A stretch of DNA of 64,000 bases, taken from assembly GCA_025548565.1 (NCBI GenBank), contig JAJLPB010000005.1, forward strand, positions 357,035-421,034, given 5' to 3'. This document shows positions 1 to 9,674 of this stretch, in pieces. The notes under the pieces were generated by a model. The model worked only from the letters and a program-made list of their open reading frames with translations, made no database searches and was not told the DNA's origin. Origin of the DNA: Rugamonas sp. A1-17. GTDB lineage: Bacteria; Pseudomonadota; Gammaproteobacteria; Burkholderiales; Burkholderiaceae_D. The position numbers and the translations under genes are program-made. Position 1 is the stretch's first letter. Each line of letters opens with the position of its first letter.

Positions 1-1978
1 TGTCGCTTTCGATGCTGGCAATCTCCGCCGCGTTGCGGACGCCATGCGCGAGAGGTACCCTAAGGCTGTTCTTATCTTCTCAGTCGATAACGATGCAAAA
101 GCGGATGGTAGCAATCCTGGACTGAAAGCCGCTACCGAAGCGTCGCAGTCGGTGGGTGGACTACTCGCCATTCCACCTGTCGGAATGGATATAAACGATT
201 TACATCAAAGAGATGGTTTAGAGGCAGTCAAAGATTTGCTTCTTTCTGTATTGCCGCCCGAATGGCCTGGAATGGAGGATCGCCCCTGCTGGTGTGTGTA
301 TGGTGATTGGCAAGAGGTTGATGGGGTAAGACGCAAGCCTGGTGTATGGCATCACAATTTTAAGCAGCGCGATGATCAGGAGCCAGTCATGGTTGATGAG
401 TGGATTTGCTCGCCCCTCTACGTCGATGCGACCACTTCAGATAAAGAAGACGATAAATACGGTTTCTTGCTGCGCTATGTCTCGCGCCGGCGCGTTTGGA
501 AGAAATGGGCGATGCCGGCCGAAATGCTCGCCGGCGATGGCTCGGATGCTTTGGGCGTGCTGCTATCCGGCGGCGTGGAAATCTCCCAGCATAAAAAACG
601 TGAGGTACTGCGATACATCGCCAGTCAACATCCTAAGCGACACATGCGCGCCGCAACCGCGACAGGTTGGCATGATGGGGCGTTCGTTTTGCCGGATGAA
701 GTGATCGGGGCTGATGATGTTTGGTTTCAAGCCACCGGACGCACTGCGCCATATGGCACTGCTGGCTCACTAGAGGGGTGGAAGGCTGGGGTGGCGGCCA
801 TTGGTGAGGGCAATCCATTAGTGATGCTGGCGATCTGCTCAGCATTCGCTGGTGTGCTGCTAGAGCCACTTTGCATTGACGGCGCAGGTTTGCATATTTA
901 TGGCGATTCCAGTACTGGTAAGACCACGGCTCTTGTCGCCGGTATTTCTGTATGGGGCGGTCTTTCGTTCCGCCGTCAATGGCGAGCGACAGCAAATGGC
1001 CTTGAGGGCGCAGGTACGATGCACACCGATACCTTGCTGGCTCTTGACGAGATTGGTGAGTGCGCTCCACGCGACCTTTACGAAGCCGCTTACGCGCTCG
1101 CAAACGGTACGGGGAAAAGTAGAGCTAACAAGCACGGTGAGGCGCGCAAGGCCGCGCAATGGCGCGTTTTTGTTCTGTCCACCGGAGAGACTACGATTGC
1201 TGCGCGGATTTCGTCTGGCGGAATTGAGTCGAAGGCAGGACAGGGCTTACGTATTCTCGACATTCCAGTAGCGGGAAAGCATGGTTTGTTCGAGAGTCTG
1301 TGCGGCATGGATTCTGGGGCGCGGCTTTCCGATGCTTTGCGTGATGCTGCGGCAAAACACTACGGCCATGCCGGCCGCCGTTTTGTGCAACATATGGCAG
1401 CAGCGCGCGCGCAAGGTGTGGATTTTTCCGGCCGCCTGGCTGACGTACTCGTTCAGTTTGATGCACCCGATGGTCAAGAGCGACGTGCGGCGCGCGTGCT
1501 CGCTGTAGCTGCGCTGGCTGGTGAGTTGGCGATCGAGTTTGGTATCACGGATTGGAAATCAGGTGAGCCCATCCGCTCGGCTGTTCAGGCGTTCAAATCC
1601 TGGCAGTCTCAACGCGGTAGTAGCGGCCAAAGCGCTGAACATGTAGGAATTGTTCAAGCTGTATCCGACTTCATTGACCGATGTGGGGATGCTCGATTTT
1701 CTGATATCGACATGATCGGCACGCCACTTACGCCAATCCGTGATCGAGCCGGTTACTGGAAGACGGAAGGTAGCAGGCGTCACTACTTGTTCACGTCGGC
1801 CGGTATGAAGGAAGCGATCAAGGGATATGACTTGAACCGCTCGATTGCAGCACTGGATGCGGTTGGGGCAATCGCACGCAAGGCAGGTGGGAAAAATTCG
1901 GTTCCACTTCATACGCCCGATGGCCGTCGGACGCGGCTGTATGTCATTGACCCAGCAAAGCTTGATTCAGGAGATTAA
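1..1978 (+). CDS. Toprim/DUF927 replication protein (P4 alpha-like primase-helicase), 5' truncated by window edge
   Basis: The reading frame is open from base 2, with 14 codons before the first ATG at 44, so the gene starts outside the window. The N-terminal part (FDAGNL, then FSVDNDA with a DxD motif) looks like the end of a Toprim primase domain. The remainder matches DUF927: a Walker A motif GDSSTGKT near visible residue 301 and a Walker B motif LLALDE with the acidic pair near residue 349. Such proteins are primase-helicases of phage satellites and integrated elements. The downstream neighbours (repeat cluster, Psu-like and Delta-like genes) support a P4-type satellite. The family assignment is firm; the replication role is inferred from family and context. 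Confidence 0.85.
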   Translation, partial: VAFDAGNLRRVADAMRERYPKAVLIFSVDNDAKADGSNPGLKAATEASQSVGGLLAIPPVGMDINDLHQRDGLEAVKDLLLSVLPPEWPGMEDRPCWCVYGDWQEVDGVRRKPGVWHHNFKQRDDQEPVMVDEWICSPLYVDATTSDKEDDKYGFLLRYVSRRRVWKKWAMPAEMLAGDGSDALGVLLSGGVEISQHKKREVLRYIASQHPKRHMRAATATGWHDGAFVLPDEVIGADDVWFQATGRTAPYGTAGSLEGWKAGVAAIGEGNPLVMLAICSAFAGVLLEPLCIDGAGLHIYGDSSTGKTTALVAGISVWGGLSFRRQWRATANGLEGAGTMHTDTLLALDEIGECAPRDLYEAAYALANGTGKSRANKHGEARKAAQWRVFVLSTGETTIAARISSGGIESKAGQGLRILDIPVAGKHGLFESLCGMDSGARLSDALRDAAAKHYGHAGRRFVQHMAAARAQGVDFSGRLADVLVQFDAPDGQERRAARVLAVAALAGELAIEFGITDWKSGEPIRSAVQAFKSWQSQRGSSGQSAEHVGIVQAVSDFIDRCGDARFSDIDMIGTPLTPIRDRAGYWKTEGSRRHYLFTSAGMKEAIKGYDLNRSIAALDAVGAIARKAGGKNSVPLHTPDGRRTRLYVIDPAKLDSGD

Positions 1979-2412
1979 GGTGCCTGACAGATTTTTCGCG
2001 TCTTGCTGGGGTGCTTTTGATAATCGATTACGCGAGTTAGATAGGGGTGTTCCAAGGTGTTCCATGTGTTCCTCTTTAGCAAATCAACTAGTTACATCAC
2101 TTGTTGGTGAAACGAAAAAGTGTTCTGCAGTGTTCCTTCGGTGTTCCGCATCAATTCGGAACACATGGAACACGCAAGCAGCGAAGAGTGTTCTGGCGGA
2201 CAGCGTGGATTTATATGACATGCACACCTGGAACACTTGGAACACCACGTATCCCCAGGAAGGAGGCCGACCGTGTGAGAAGTAGCTAGCGGCCAAGATT
2301 TTCAAGAGATTGATGTAGGCGGTCCCCAACGAGGACTACCGGACTAATTTTAACCGCGCACATCGGGCAGATTTGCCCATGTGCGTACACTGAACTAAGA
2401 AAGTTGAATACG
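1979..2412. other. 434-base gap between the DUF927 and Psu-like genes
   Basis: No convincing gene is seen here. The only long reading frame (to 2285) starts inside the DUF927 gene and its end encodes Trp-Asn-Thr repeats that simply reflect the GGAACAC units. Apart from the repeat cluster at 2047-2245, the last 100 bases carry the leader of the next gene, with AAGAAAG about 9 bases before its ATG. Confidence 0.6.
2047..2245. repeat. Cluster of GTGTTCC/GGAACAC repeats (iteron-like, both orientations)
   Basis: Five exact GTGTTCC copies (2047, 2057, 2066, 2130, 2141) are followed by four exact GGAACAC copies (2158, 2167, 2230, 2239). Two GTGTTCT variants lie at 2120 and 2188. The direct copies on the left and inverted copies on the right can fold into a large hairpin. 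The cluster follows the DUF927 gene directly, where an origin bound by the replication protein would be plausible. A transcription or RNA-structure role is also possible. Confidence 0.75.
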
Positions 2413-3120
2413 ATGTCGAAACTGATACAAGAATGCGAGGCAGCAAAAAGCGCCTATCACGAAGCACTTGCAGCCCTGGAGGTTGCCCGTCGCAGCTATG
2501 AGGGCGGGCCAGGGCGGCGGCTTGCTGAACTTCAAAAAAATATTGAGGACATTAAGCTGGCCATTAGCGAGCACGACCAAGCGCGCCAGGTAGCGAAAGC
2601 GACGCTTGCAGGCGCAATGCGCGCGGCCATAGGCCAAACTACTAAAGAAGCGAAAGATGCACTGGTGGTACGCCGTAACGCGGAGGACATGCTTGAGCAG
2701 TACCAAGTCTTAGCGAACGAGCTGGATTTTGAAACCATCGAAGCGCGCATTGCCGCGTCAAGCGCCGCACGCCTTTACATTGCAGCTTATGACCACGCGG
2801 CGCGTTGCTGGGCTGAGTTGAATGCGTATAACTTGCTTGTGGACTGCGGTGAGCGTATTGCTCGTGCGATGGTAGTGCGCCGTAATGCGGGCAACGACAA
2901 CGGCCTGGTGTCCCAGGAATCGCATTGTCGCGATTTCATCGTGAAGATTCTGGATCGGCTTGCCACTGAACTCGAAGCTAACGAATTTCCTTTTACTGCC
3001 GACATCGGTGTTGTTGATCTAGGCTTGTTGGCACGCAGCGATATTCTCAGCCCAGCGGAGGGGAGTCGTATGTTGGCCCAGAAGCAGAATAGTGCGGTGT
3101 TGCTGGAGCACGCAGCTTAA
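2413..3120 (+). CDS. Psu-like (phage polarity suppression) coiled-coil protein
   Basis: This 235-residue, largely helical protein has a heptad-like N-terminal half (about residues 1-75) and no membrane segment. By eye it resembles P4 Psu in two places: an N-terminal stretch of the type C-x3-K-x-A-x10-A-x(3)-Y followed by RLAEL and a helix, and a C-terminal LSPAEGSRMLAQKQ that recalls the FTPAQNMIFSRKSAQ end of Psu. P4 Psu inhibits Rho termination and decorates the capsid. The ATG at 2413 is preferred over TTG 2404 because AAGAAAG lies at a suitable distance. The adjacent Delta-like genes match the late gene content of P4-type satellites. The similarity is from memory and not scored, so the function is inferred. 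Confidence 0.55.
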   Translation: MSKLIQECEAAKSAYHEALAALEVARRSYEGGPGRRLAELQKNIEDIKLAISEHDQARQVAKATLAGAMRAAIGQTTKEAKDALVVRRNAEDMLEQYQVLANELDFETIEARIAASSAARLYIAAYDHAARCWAELNAYNLLVDCGERIARAMVVRRNAGNDNGLVSQESHCRDFIVKILDRLATELEANEFPFTADIGVVDLGLLARSDILSPAEGSRMLAQKQNSAVLLEHAA

Positions 3121-3183
3121 CTCGCTCGAAAATCAAACGGCGGGATGCAATCAGATGCATTCCGCCAGTCTATAAGGAACATC

Positions 3184-3429
3184 ATGAGAATTACGATCCG
3201 TTGTCCAATCTGTACGACGCGCGCGATAGCGCGAAGTAGCCGGGAGCTGTCAGCTACGCTTCGCGAAATTATCTACCGCTGTGAAAATGACGGTTGCGGC
3301 CACATCTACGTAGCTAACTTGGAGGTGATGCGAACTCTGGTGCCGTCCATTCTCGATAACCCTGATGTGAAAATTCCGCTCACATTGCGCGCGCGCAGTA
3401 ACGGCGGATCGGGTCGGTCGATTGAGTAG
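3184..3429 (+). CDS. Ogr/Delta-like zinc-finger transcription activator, copy 1
   Basis: This 81-residue protein begins with the Ogr/Delta zinc-finger pattern: CPIC near residue 7, then C-x4-C (CENDGC) and a following GHIY-x-ANLEVMRT block. Ogr of P2 and Delta of P4 activate late phage promoters by contacting RNA polymerase. The ATG at 3184 is chosen because AAGGA lies about 7 bases upstream; the longer in-frame extension from 3145 lacks such a site. A second paralogue follows at 3570. The tail after residue 55 is low in recognisable features. Confidence 0.8.
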   Translation: MRITIRCPICTTRAIARSSRELSATLREIIYRCENDGCGHIYVANLEVMRTLVPSILDNPDVKIPLTLRARSNGGSGRSIE

Positions 3430-3569
3430 TTTGCGCATGTGGTTGGAGGTCTACGTAGGCCTCCAGTTGTCGTGTTCATGTGCTGTCGTATAATCGTGCT
3501 GCGATGCCCCTTGCATGATCGTTAGCCAGACGCGAAGAAGTAAAGTTGGCGCAATCCAGGAAGAGAAAT

Positions 3570-3839
3570 ATGTCGGTGAAGATGAAGTGTCCTCATTGTG
3601 AGGCAAAGGCTGTCGCCCGCGCCCTTGATGAGATATCGAACACGGTGAGCGAGATTATCTTCCAGTGTGATGATCCGTACTGCGGGCATACGTTTGTTGC
3701 CCGTCTTGAGGTGATGCGTACCACGACTCCACCTAAGAAGGAAAAGGCGGTTTCGGGCATCCCTCTCTCGCCTAAGAGCAAGCATGGCAGGGCCGAGCTA
3801 AATCGATCGAAACTGGCGGAGGCCAAGGTTGCTGACTAA
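3570..3839 (+). CDS. Ogr/Delta-like zinc-finger transcription activator, copy 2
   Basis: This 89-residue protein has the canonical Ogr/Delta arrangement CPHC, then CDDPYC, then GHTFVARLEVMRT. It is paralogous to the gene at 3184 but clearly diverged. The ATG at 3570 follows AGGAAGAG at a good distance; a TTG at 3546 would add eight residues without a ribosome site. P4 Delta itself contains two Ogr-like units in one chain, so two separate genes here may form an equivalent pair. The C-terminal 30 residues are basic and probably disordered. This is the last gene of the element-like region. Confidence 0.82.
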   Translation: MSVKMKCPHCEAKAVARALDEISNTVSEIIFQCDDPYCGHTFVARLEVMRTTTPPKKEKAVSGIPLSPKSKHGRAELNRSKLAEAKVAD

Positions 3840-4000
3840 TGCGACATGGTGTGGAAACGCCGCACAGAGCCTAAGAAGTGAGGTGTTTTATGAGGGATGG
3901 GTGGTTCTGTTCTTTGAAAATATTTATAATATTCAATGGGTTGTGCTTTAATTCAATTGGTTGATCGAACAAATGTAAGCCAGCCACCGGCATGCACCGG

Positions 4001-4045
4001 CCCCGTCAGCCTGAGCGCGCTCAGTGCGGACGGGGTTTTTTTTTT
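4001..4045 (+). terminator. Strong Rho-independent terminator just upstream of chrA
   Basis: CCCCGTC (4001-4007) pairs with GACGGGG (4029-4035). An inner perfect palindrome CTGAGCGCGCTCAG lies at 4011-4024, and ten T residues follow. It ends only 13 bases before the chrA ATG, so it either closes transcription from the element on the left or acts as a leader attenuator for chrA. Confidence 0.85.
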
Positions 4046-4058
4046 GACAGGAACCACG

Positions 4059-5402
4059 ATGACGCCCACCACCGCGCCGCCGGCGCCGACGCTCTGGCAA
4101 GCCTTCCGCTTCTGGCTCAAGCTGGGCTGCATCAGCTTTGGCGGGCCGGCCGGGCAGATCGCCATCATGCACCAGGAGCTGGTCGAGCGCCGGCGCTGGA
4201 TCTCCGAGCGCCGCTTCCTGCACGCGCTCAACTACTGCATGCTGCTGCCCGGCCCCGAGGCGCAACAGCTGGCCACCTACATCGGCTGGCTGCTGCACCG
4301 CACGTGCGGCGGCATCATCGCCGGCGGCCTGTTCGTGCTGCCGTCGCTGCTGTTGCTGGTGCTGCTGTCGTGGCTGTACATGGCATTCGGAAATCAGCCG
4401 CTGGTGGCGGGGCTGTTCTATGGCATCAAGCCGGCCGTGACCGCGATCGTGCTGCAGGCCGCGCACCGCATCGGCACGCGCGCCTTGCGCAACGGCTGGC
4501 TGTGGGGCATCGCCGGCGCCGCCTTCGTGGCGATCTTCGCGCTGCAACTGCCGTTCCCGCTGATCGTCGCCGGCGCCGCGCTGGCCGGCTATGCCGGTGG
4601 CCGCTTCCTGCCGCAGGCGTTCTCAGCTGGCGGCGGCCACGGCGCGGCGCAGGCCTCGTATGGCGCGGCCGTGATCGACGACGACACGGCGCCGCCGCCG
4701 CACGCGCAATTTCGCTGGAGCCGGCTGGCGCTGGTGGCCGGCTGCGGCGCGCTGCTGTGGCTGGCGCCGATGGCGCTGTTATTGGCCACGGTGGGCTGGC
4801 AGCACACTTACACGCAGATGGCGTGGTTCTTCACCAAGGCCGCCATGCTGACCTTCGGTGGTGCCTACGCGGTGCTGCCCTATGTGTACCAGGGCGCGGT
4901 CGTGCAATACGGCTGGCTGAGCGCGCCGCAGATGATAGATGGCCTGGCCCTGGGCGAGACCACGCCCGGCCCGTTGATCATGGTGGTGGCGTTTGTCGGT
5001 TTCGTCGGTGGGTATGGACAGGCGCTGTTCGGCGCGGCGCTGTTGCCGCTGGCGGGCGGCGTGGCGGCGATGCTGGTGACGTGGTTCACCTTCCTGCCGT
5101 CGTTCGTGTTCATCCTGGCCGGCGGTCCGCTGGTCGAAGCCACGCGCGACGACATCAGCTTCACCGCGCCGCTGACCGGCATCACGGCGGCGGTGGTCGG
5201 CGTGATCCTGAACCTGGCGCTGTTCTTCGCCTACCACGTGCTGTGGCCGGCCGGCTTCGGCGGCGCGCCCGACTGGGCTGCGGCGGTGATCGGGGTGGGG
5301 GCGGCAGTGGCCTTGCTGCGCTACAAGCAAAAAGTGCCGCACGTGATCGCCGCGTGCGCGGTGGCGGGCTTGCTGCTCAAGCTGTTGCTGCCGGCGCTCT
5401 GA
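4059..5402 (+). CDS. chrA: Chromate efflux transporter ChrA (two CHR domains)
   Basis: The 447-residue product is a polytopic inner-membrane protein of the long-chain CHR family, which exports chromate. Both half-domains are visible: FGGPAGQIAIMHQELV with a LLPGPEAQQLATYIGW block near the N terminus, and FGGAYAVLPYVYQ with LGETTPGPLIMV in the second half. The length is typical of two-domain members. ATG 4059 is chosen because AGGA lies at 4049-4052; the longer frame from 3936 would read through the terminator hairpin. No chrB or other resistance gene sits nearby, so its physiological substrate here is inferred only from family. Confidence 0.93.
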   Translation: MTPTTAPPAPTLWQAFRFWLKLGCISFGGPAGQIAIMHQELVERRRWISERRFLHALNYCMLLPGPEAQQLATYIGWLLHRTCGGIIAGGLFVLPSLLLLVLLSWLYMAFGNQPLVAGLFYGIKPAVTAIVLQAAHRIGTRALRNGWLWGIAGAAFVAIFALQLPFPLIVAGAALAGYAGGRFLPQAFSAGGGHGAAQASYGAAVIDDDTAPPPHAQFRWSRLALVAGCGALLWLAPMALLLATVGWQHTYTQMAWFFTKAAMLTFGGAYAVLPYVYQGAVVQYGWLSAPQMIDGLALGETTPGPLIMVVAFVGFVGGYGQALFGAALLPLAGGVAAMLVTWFTFLPSFVFILAGGPLVEATRDDISFTAPLTGITAAVVGVILNLALFFAYHVLWPAGFGGAPDWAAAVIGVGAAVALLRYKQKVPHVIAACAVAGLLLKLLLPAL

Positions 5403-5443
5403 TTGACGGGCGGCGCCGCTGGCGCTGGCCCGTCAACACGGGC

Positions 5444-5623
5444 TTAGCCGCCGCAGGCGTCTTCGCAGGCAGTGAGTTCGGCGTCGCATTCCTCGGCCGA
5501 CTGGCTGGAATTCATGCACGCCTTATATTCGACGACGCAGTAATGGATGCAGCTGGCCATGGCCGGGGCCGAAGCTGCGCCGATGCCGATTGCAAACAAA
5601 AACAGTTTCAGTTTCTTATTCAT
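5444..5623 (-). CDS. Small secreted cysteine-rich protein (twin CX3C)
   Basis: This 59-residue protein starts with a lysine-rich signal peptide (MNKKLKLFLFAIGIGAA, cleavage likely after AMA). The mature part of about 36 residues holds six cysteines in the perfectly symmetric spacing C-x3-C-x6-C-x9-C-x6-C-x3-C. That is what a two-helix hairpin with three stacked disulfides would need. ATG 5623 is preceded by GGGGAGCG as ribosome site. The next gene upstream on the same strand encodes a membrane-anchored glutaredoxin-like protein. I do not recognise a named family, and the function is unknown. Confidence 0.7.
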   Translation of the reverse strand: MNKKLKLFLFAIGIGAASAPAMASCIHYCVVEYKACMNSSQSAEECDAELTACEDACGG

Positions 5624-5704
5624 ATTGCGCTCCCCAAGGTGGCTGGACGTGGGTGCTGCCTGCAACCGTGCCGTCCGCATACACGGTCCCCGAATCGGAT
5701 GCGG

Positions 5705-6112
5705 TCAGCCGCCGGCCGCCGGCTTTAGTTGTGCGAGCGCGGCCTCGATCACCGGCGCCTTGAAACCGGTGATGCGGCGGTTGCCGATCAGGATCACCGG
5801 CACGGCGGTCTCGCCGAAGCTCTGGTAGTCGCGCTGGCCCTTGCCGGCGTGGCTGATGTCGATATCGGCGTAAGGGATGTGGTGTTCGTTCAGGTAGGCG
5901 CGTGTCTGGGCGCAATAGGGGCAGGTCTTGGTGCCATACACCACCACTCTGGTGGAAGCGTCGGGATAGTAGGCCTGGTAGTTGCCTTCGACGTAGGCCG
6001 GCGTCAGCCACTGCGGCACTTTGGAGGCCACGCGGCCCACACCCAGGCCCAGCGCTAGAATGGCGGCATAGGCTAGGCCGGTTTTAATCTTCTTGACGTG
6101 TATGCTATTCAT
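5705..6112 (-). CDS. Membrane-anchored glutaredoxin-family protein
   Basis: The 135-residue product has an N-terminal hydrophobic segment (about residues 12-27) followed by a thioredoxin-fold domain with a glutaredoxin active site CPYC near residue 64. TAVPVILIGNRRITGF supplies the cis-proline and glutathione-site region. The topology suggests a periplasm-facing or membrane-tethered oxidoreductase that reduces or isomerises disulfides. It lies just upstream of the small twin-CX3C secreted protein on the same strand with an 81-base gap, so the two may be co-transcribed. The specific partner is unknown. Confidence 0.82.
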   Translation of the reverse strand: MNSIHVKKIKTGLAYAAILALGLGVGRVASKVPQWLTPAYVEGNYQAYYPDASTRVVVYGTKTCPYCAQTRAYLNEHHIPYADIDISHAGKGQRDYQSFGETAVPVILIGNRRITGFKAPVIEAALAQLKPAAGG

Positions 6113-6273
6113 GCGACCCTTGGTAAGAGGTGAACGGCGGTGCAGGTGAGTGCCTGATAGGCACTATTACCTTAACGAATAGGATTATGCATTCTTCAAC
6201 TTTGTCGATTCTATTGAATTATCACGCGGCGGCTCGGATGTAGGGGTTCTGCAACACTTGCTGAAGAGTAGGG

Positions 6274-6308
6274 ACGAAAAAAAACCCCGCAGGGCGAGGT
6301 TTTTCACA
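6274..6308 (-). terminator. Rho-independent terminator of the cold-shock gene
   Basis: Read on the minus strand, CCTCGC and GCGGGG pair around a CCT loop and are followed by a run of eight T residues. It lies about 20 bases beyond the stop codon of the cold-shock gene. Confidence 0.8.
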
Positions 6309-6324
6309 TCGGTTGCTTAAAGAA

Positions 6325-6528
6325 TTAAGCGGACTGGATGTTGGAAGCTTGCTTGCCTTTAGGGCCTTGCGTGACTTCGAATTGAACTTTTTGACCTTCT
6401 TTGAGGGTCTTGAAACCGTTCATGTTGATTGCGGAGAAGTGAGCGAACAAATCCTCGCCGCCGTCATCTGGAGTGATGAAGCCAAAACCTTTGGAATCAT
6501 TGAACCACTTAACTGTACCTGTTGCCAT
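6325..6528 (-). CDS. Cold-shock domain protein (CspA family)
   Basis: This 67-residue single-domain OB-fold protein carries both RNA-binding motifs, KGFGFI (RNP1) and DLFAHF (RNP2), and begins [10 protein letters not shown] as is usual for the family. Such proteins bind single-stranded RNA and DNA and act as RNA chaperones. ATG 6528 gives the normal length; a five-residue upstream extension is possible but unlikely. A long AT-rich leader lies upstream, as is common for cold-inducible csp genes whose mRNA leader controls expression. Which csp paralogue it is cannot be told from sequence alone. Confidence 0.95.
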   Translation of the reverse strand: MATGTVKWFNDSKGFGFITPDDGGEDLFAHFSAINMNGFKTLKEGQKVQFEVTQGPKGKQASNIQSA

Positions 6529-6852
6529 AAAAAGAACTTTCAAAATTAAAACGGATCACACGAGCCATAAAAGCAAGAAGCTTCTTGCCCCCTCCTCACG
6601 CCTCACTTCTTATCACCTTGTACATTTCTGCACGCAGTCGATAACGCATTGTTAGCGGACCAAATTCTAAAGTCAAGCAGATTTGTATGCATTTTGCTAC
6701 TTTTACCCCAATTGGTGAAAAAGCAACTCTTGATTTTGACTAATGGGTCGCCATCTGCGTCAAGTTCAGAAAACGCGTAAGATGGAAAACAATTGGATGG
6801 GCAGTGTGAAATGCCCATTGCATCAACCCCGAAAGCATTAGAATATAAGCGT
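6529..6852. other. 324-base intergenic region between the divergent csp and clpS genes
   Basis: This AT-richer segment must hold the csp promoter and mRNA leader on the minus strand and the clpS promoter on the plus strand. I see no confident -35/-10 pair. A short in-frame extension of clpS up to 6793 exists but lacks family similarity. Confidence 0.5.
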
Positions 6853-7151
6853 ATGGCAACCAAGCATGACACCGAAACCCTCTTGGAGCGGCAAGCGCTG
6901 AAGCCGCCACCTCTGTACCAGGTGGCGTTGCTCAATGATGACTACACCCCGATGGAATTCGTGGTGGCCATCATCCAGGAGTATTTCAATAAAGACCGTG
7001 AAACGGCCACGCAGATAATGCTCAGTGTTCATCGCTACGGCAAAGGAGTGTGCGGCGTGTTCTCAAAAGATATAGCCTGTACCAAAGTGGAGTTCGTTTT
7101 AACGCATGCACGCAAGGCGGGGCATCCCCTGCAATGTGTGATGGAGGAAGT

Positions 7152-7155
<4 letters not shown>
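6853..7155 (+). CDS. clpS: ATP-dependent Clp protease adaptor ClpS
   Basis: The 100-residue adaptor delivers N-degron substrates to ClpAP. The core [20 protein letters not shown] and the conserved HRYGKGVCG stretch are typical, including the Asn-Asp-Asp of the substrate pocket and the histidine that contacts the N-terminal residue. The start ATG 6853 (MATKHDTE) gives the usual short flexible N terminus; in-frame codons from 6793 add residues without family similarity. The stop overlaps the clpA start (ATGA at 7152-7155), so the two are translationally coupled. Confidence 0.95.
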
Positions 7156-9458
<2,303 letters not shown>

Positions 9459-9480
9459 GCCGCCCAGGCTCGACAAAAAA

Positions 9481-9510
9481 CCCGCCCACGCAAGTGGCGC
9501 GGGTTTTTTT
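9481..9510 (+). terminator. Rho-independent terminator of clpSA
   Basis: CCCGC-CCAC and GTGG-C-GCGGG form the stem around a GCAA loop, followed by seven T residues, 22 bases after the clpA stop. Confidence 0.88.
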
Positions 9511-9517
9511 ATACCCC

Positions 9518-9569
9518 GCCCCCCAAGCGGGGTCAGACCCCGTACGGGGTCTGACCCCGCTTGGGGGGC
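9518..9569. repeat. 52-bp perfect palindrome built on GGGGTCTGACCCC
   Basis: Every base from 9518 to 9569 pairs with its mirror base around the central GTAC (9542-9545). Each arm reads GCCCCCCAAGCGGGGTCAGA and continues to the centre. It sits between the clpA terminator and the first tricorn-like gene. It resembles a REP-type dispersed element, which in this lineage often carries the GGGGTCTGACCCC core. Confidence 0.9.
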
Positions 9570-9674
9570 ACGTGCCATATCGCTTAAAGCATACGGGGTG
9601 AAATAAACGTTATTCCTTTTGCACAAAGCTGTGCCAGAATTGTCGTTCCATTTGACAAACATTGAAACTGTCCC

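Noticed and set aside
1845..2285. 146-codon frame overlapping the end of the DUF927 gene, ending in Trp-Asn-Thr repeats
   Set aside because: Starts within the DUF927 gene in another frame. The repeated residues only mirror the GGAACAC units, and no ribosome site is seen.
3955..4000. Possible tRNA or tmRNA 3' end as attachment site of the satellite
   Set aside because: I found no matching T-arm, acceptor stem or CCA arrangement, so no attachment site is claimed.
3936..4058. N-terminal extension of chrA
   Set aside because: Would translate the terminator hairpin and T run. ATG 4059 has a ribosome site and family-like start.
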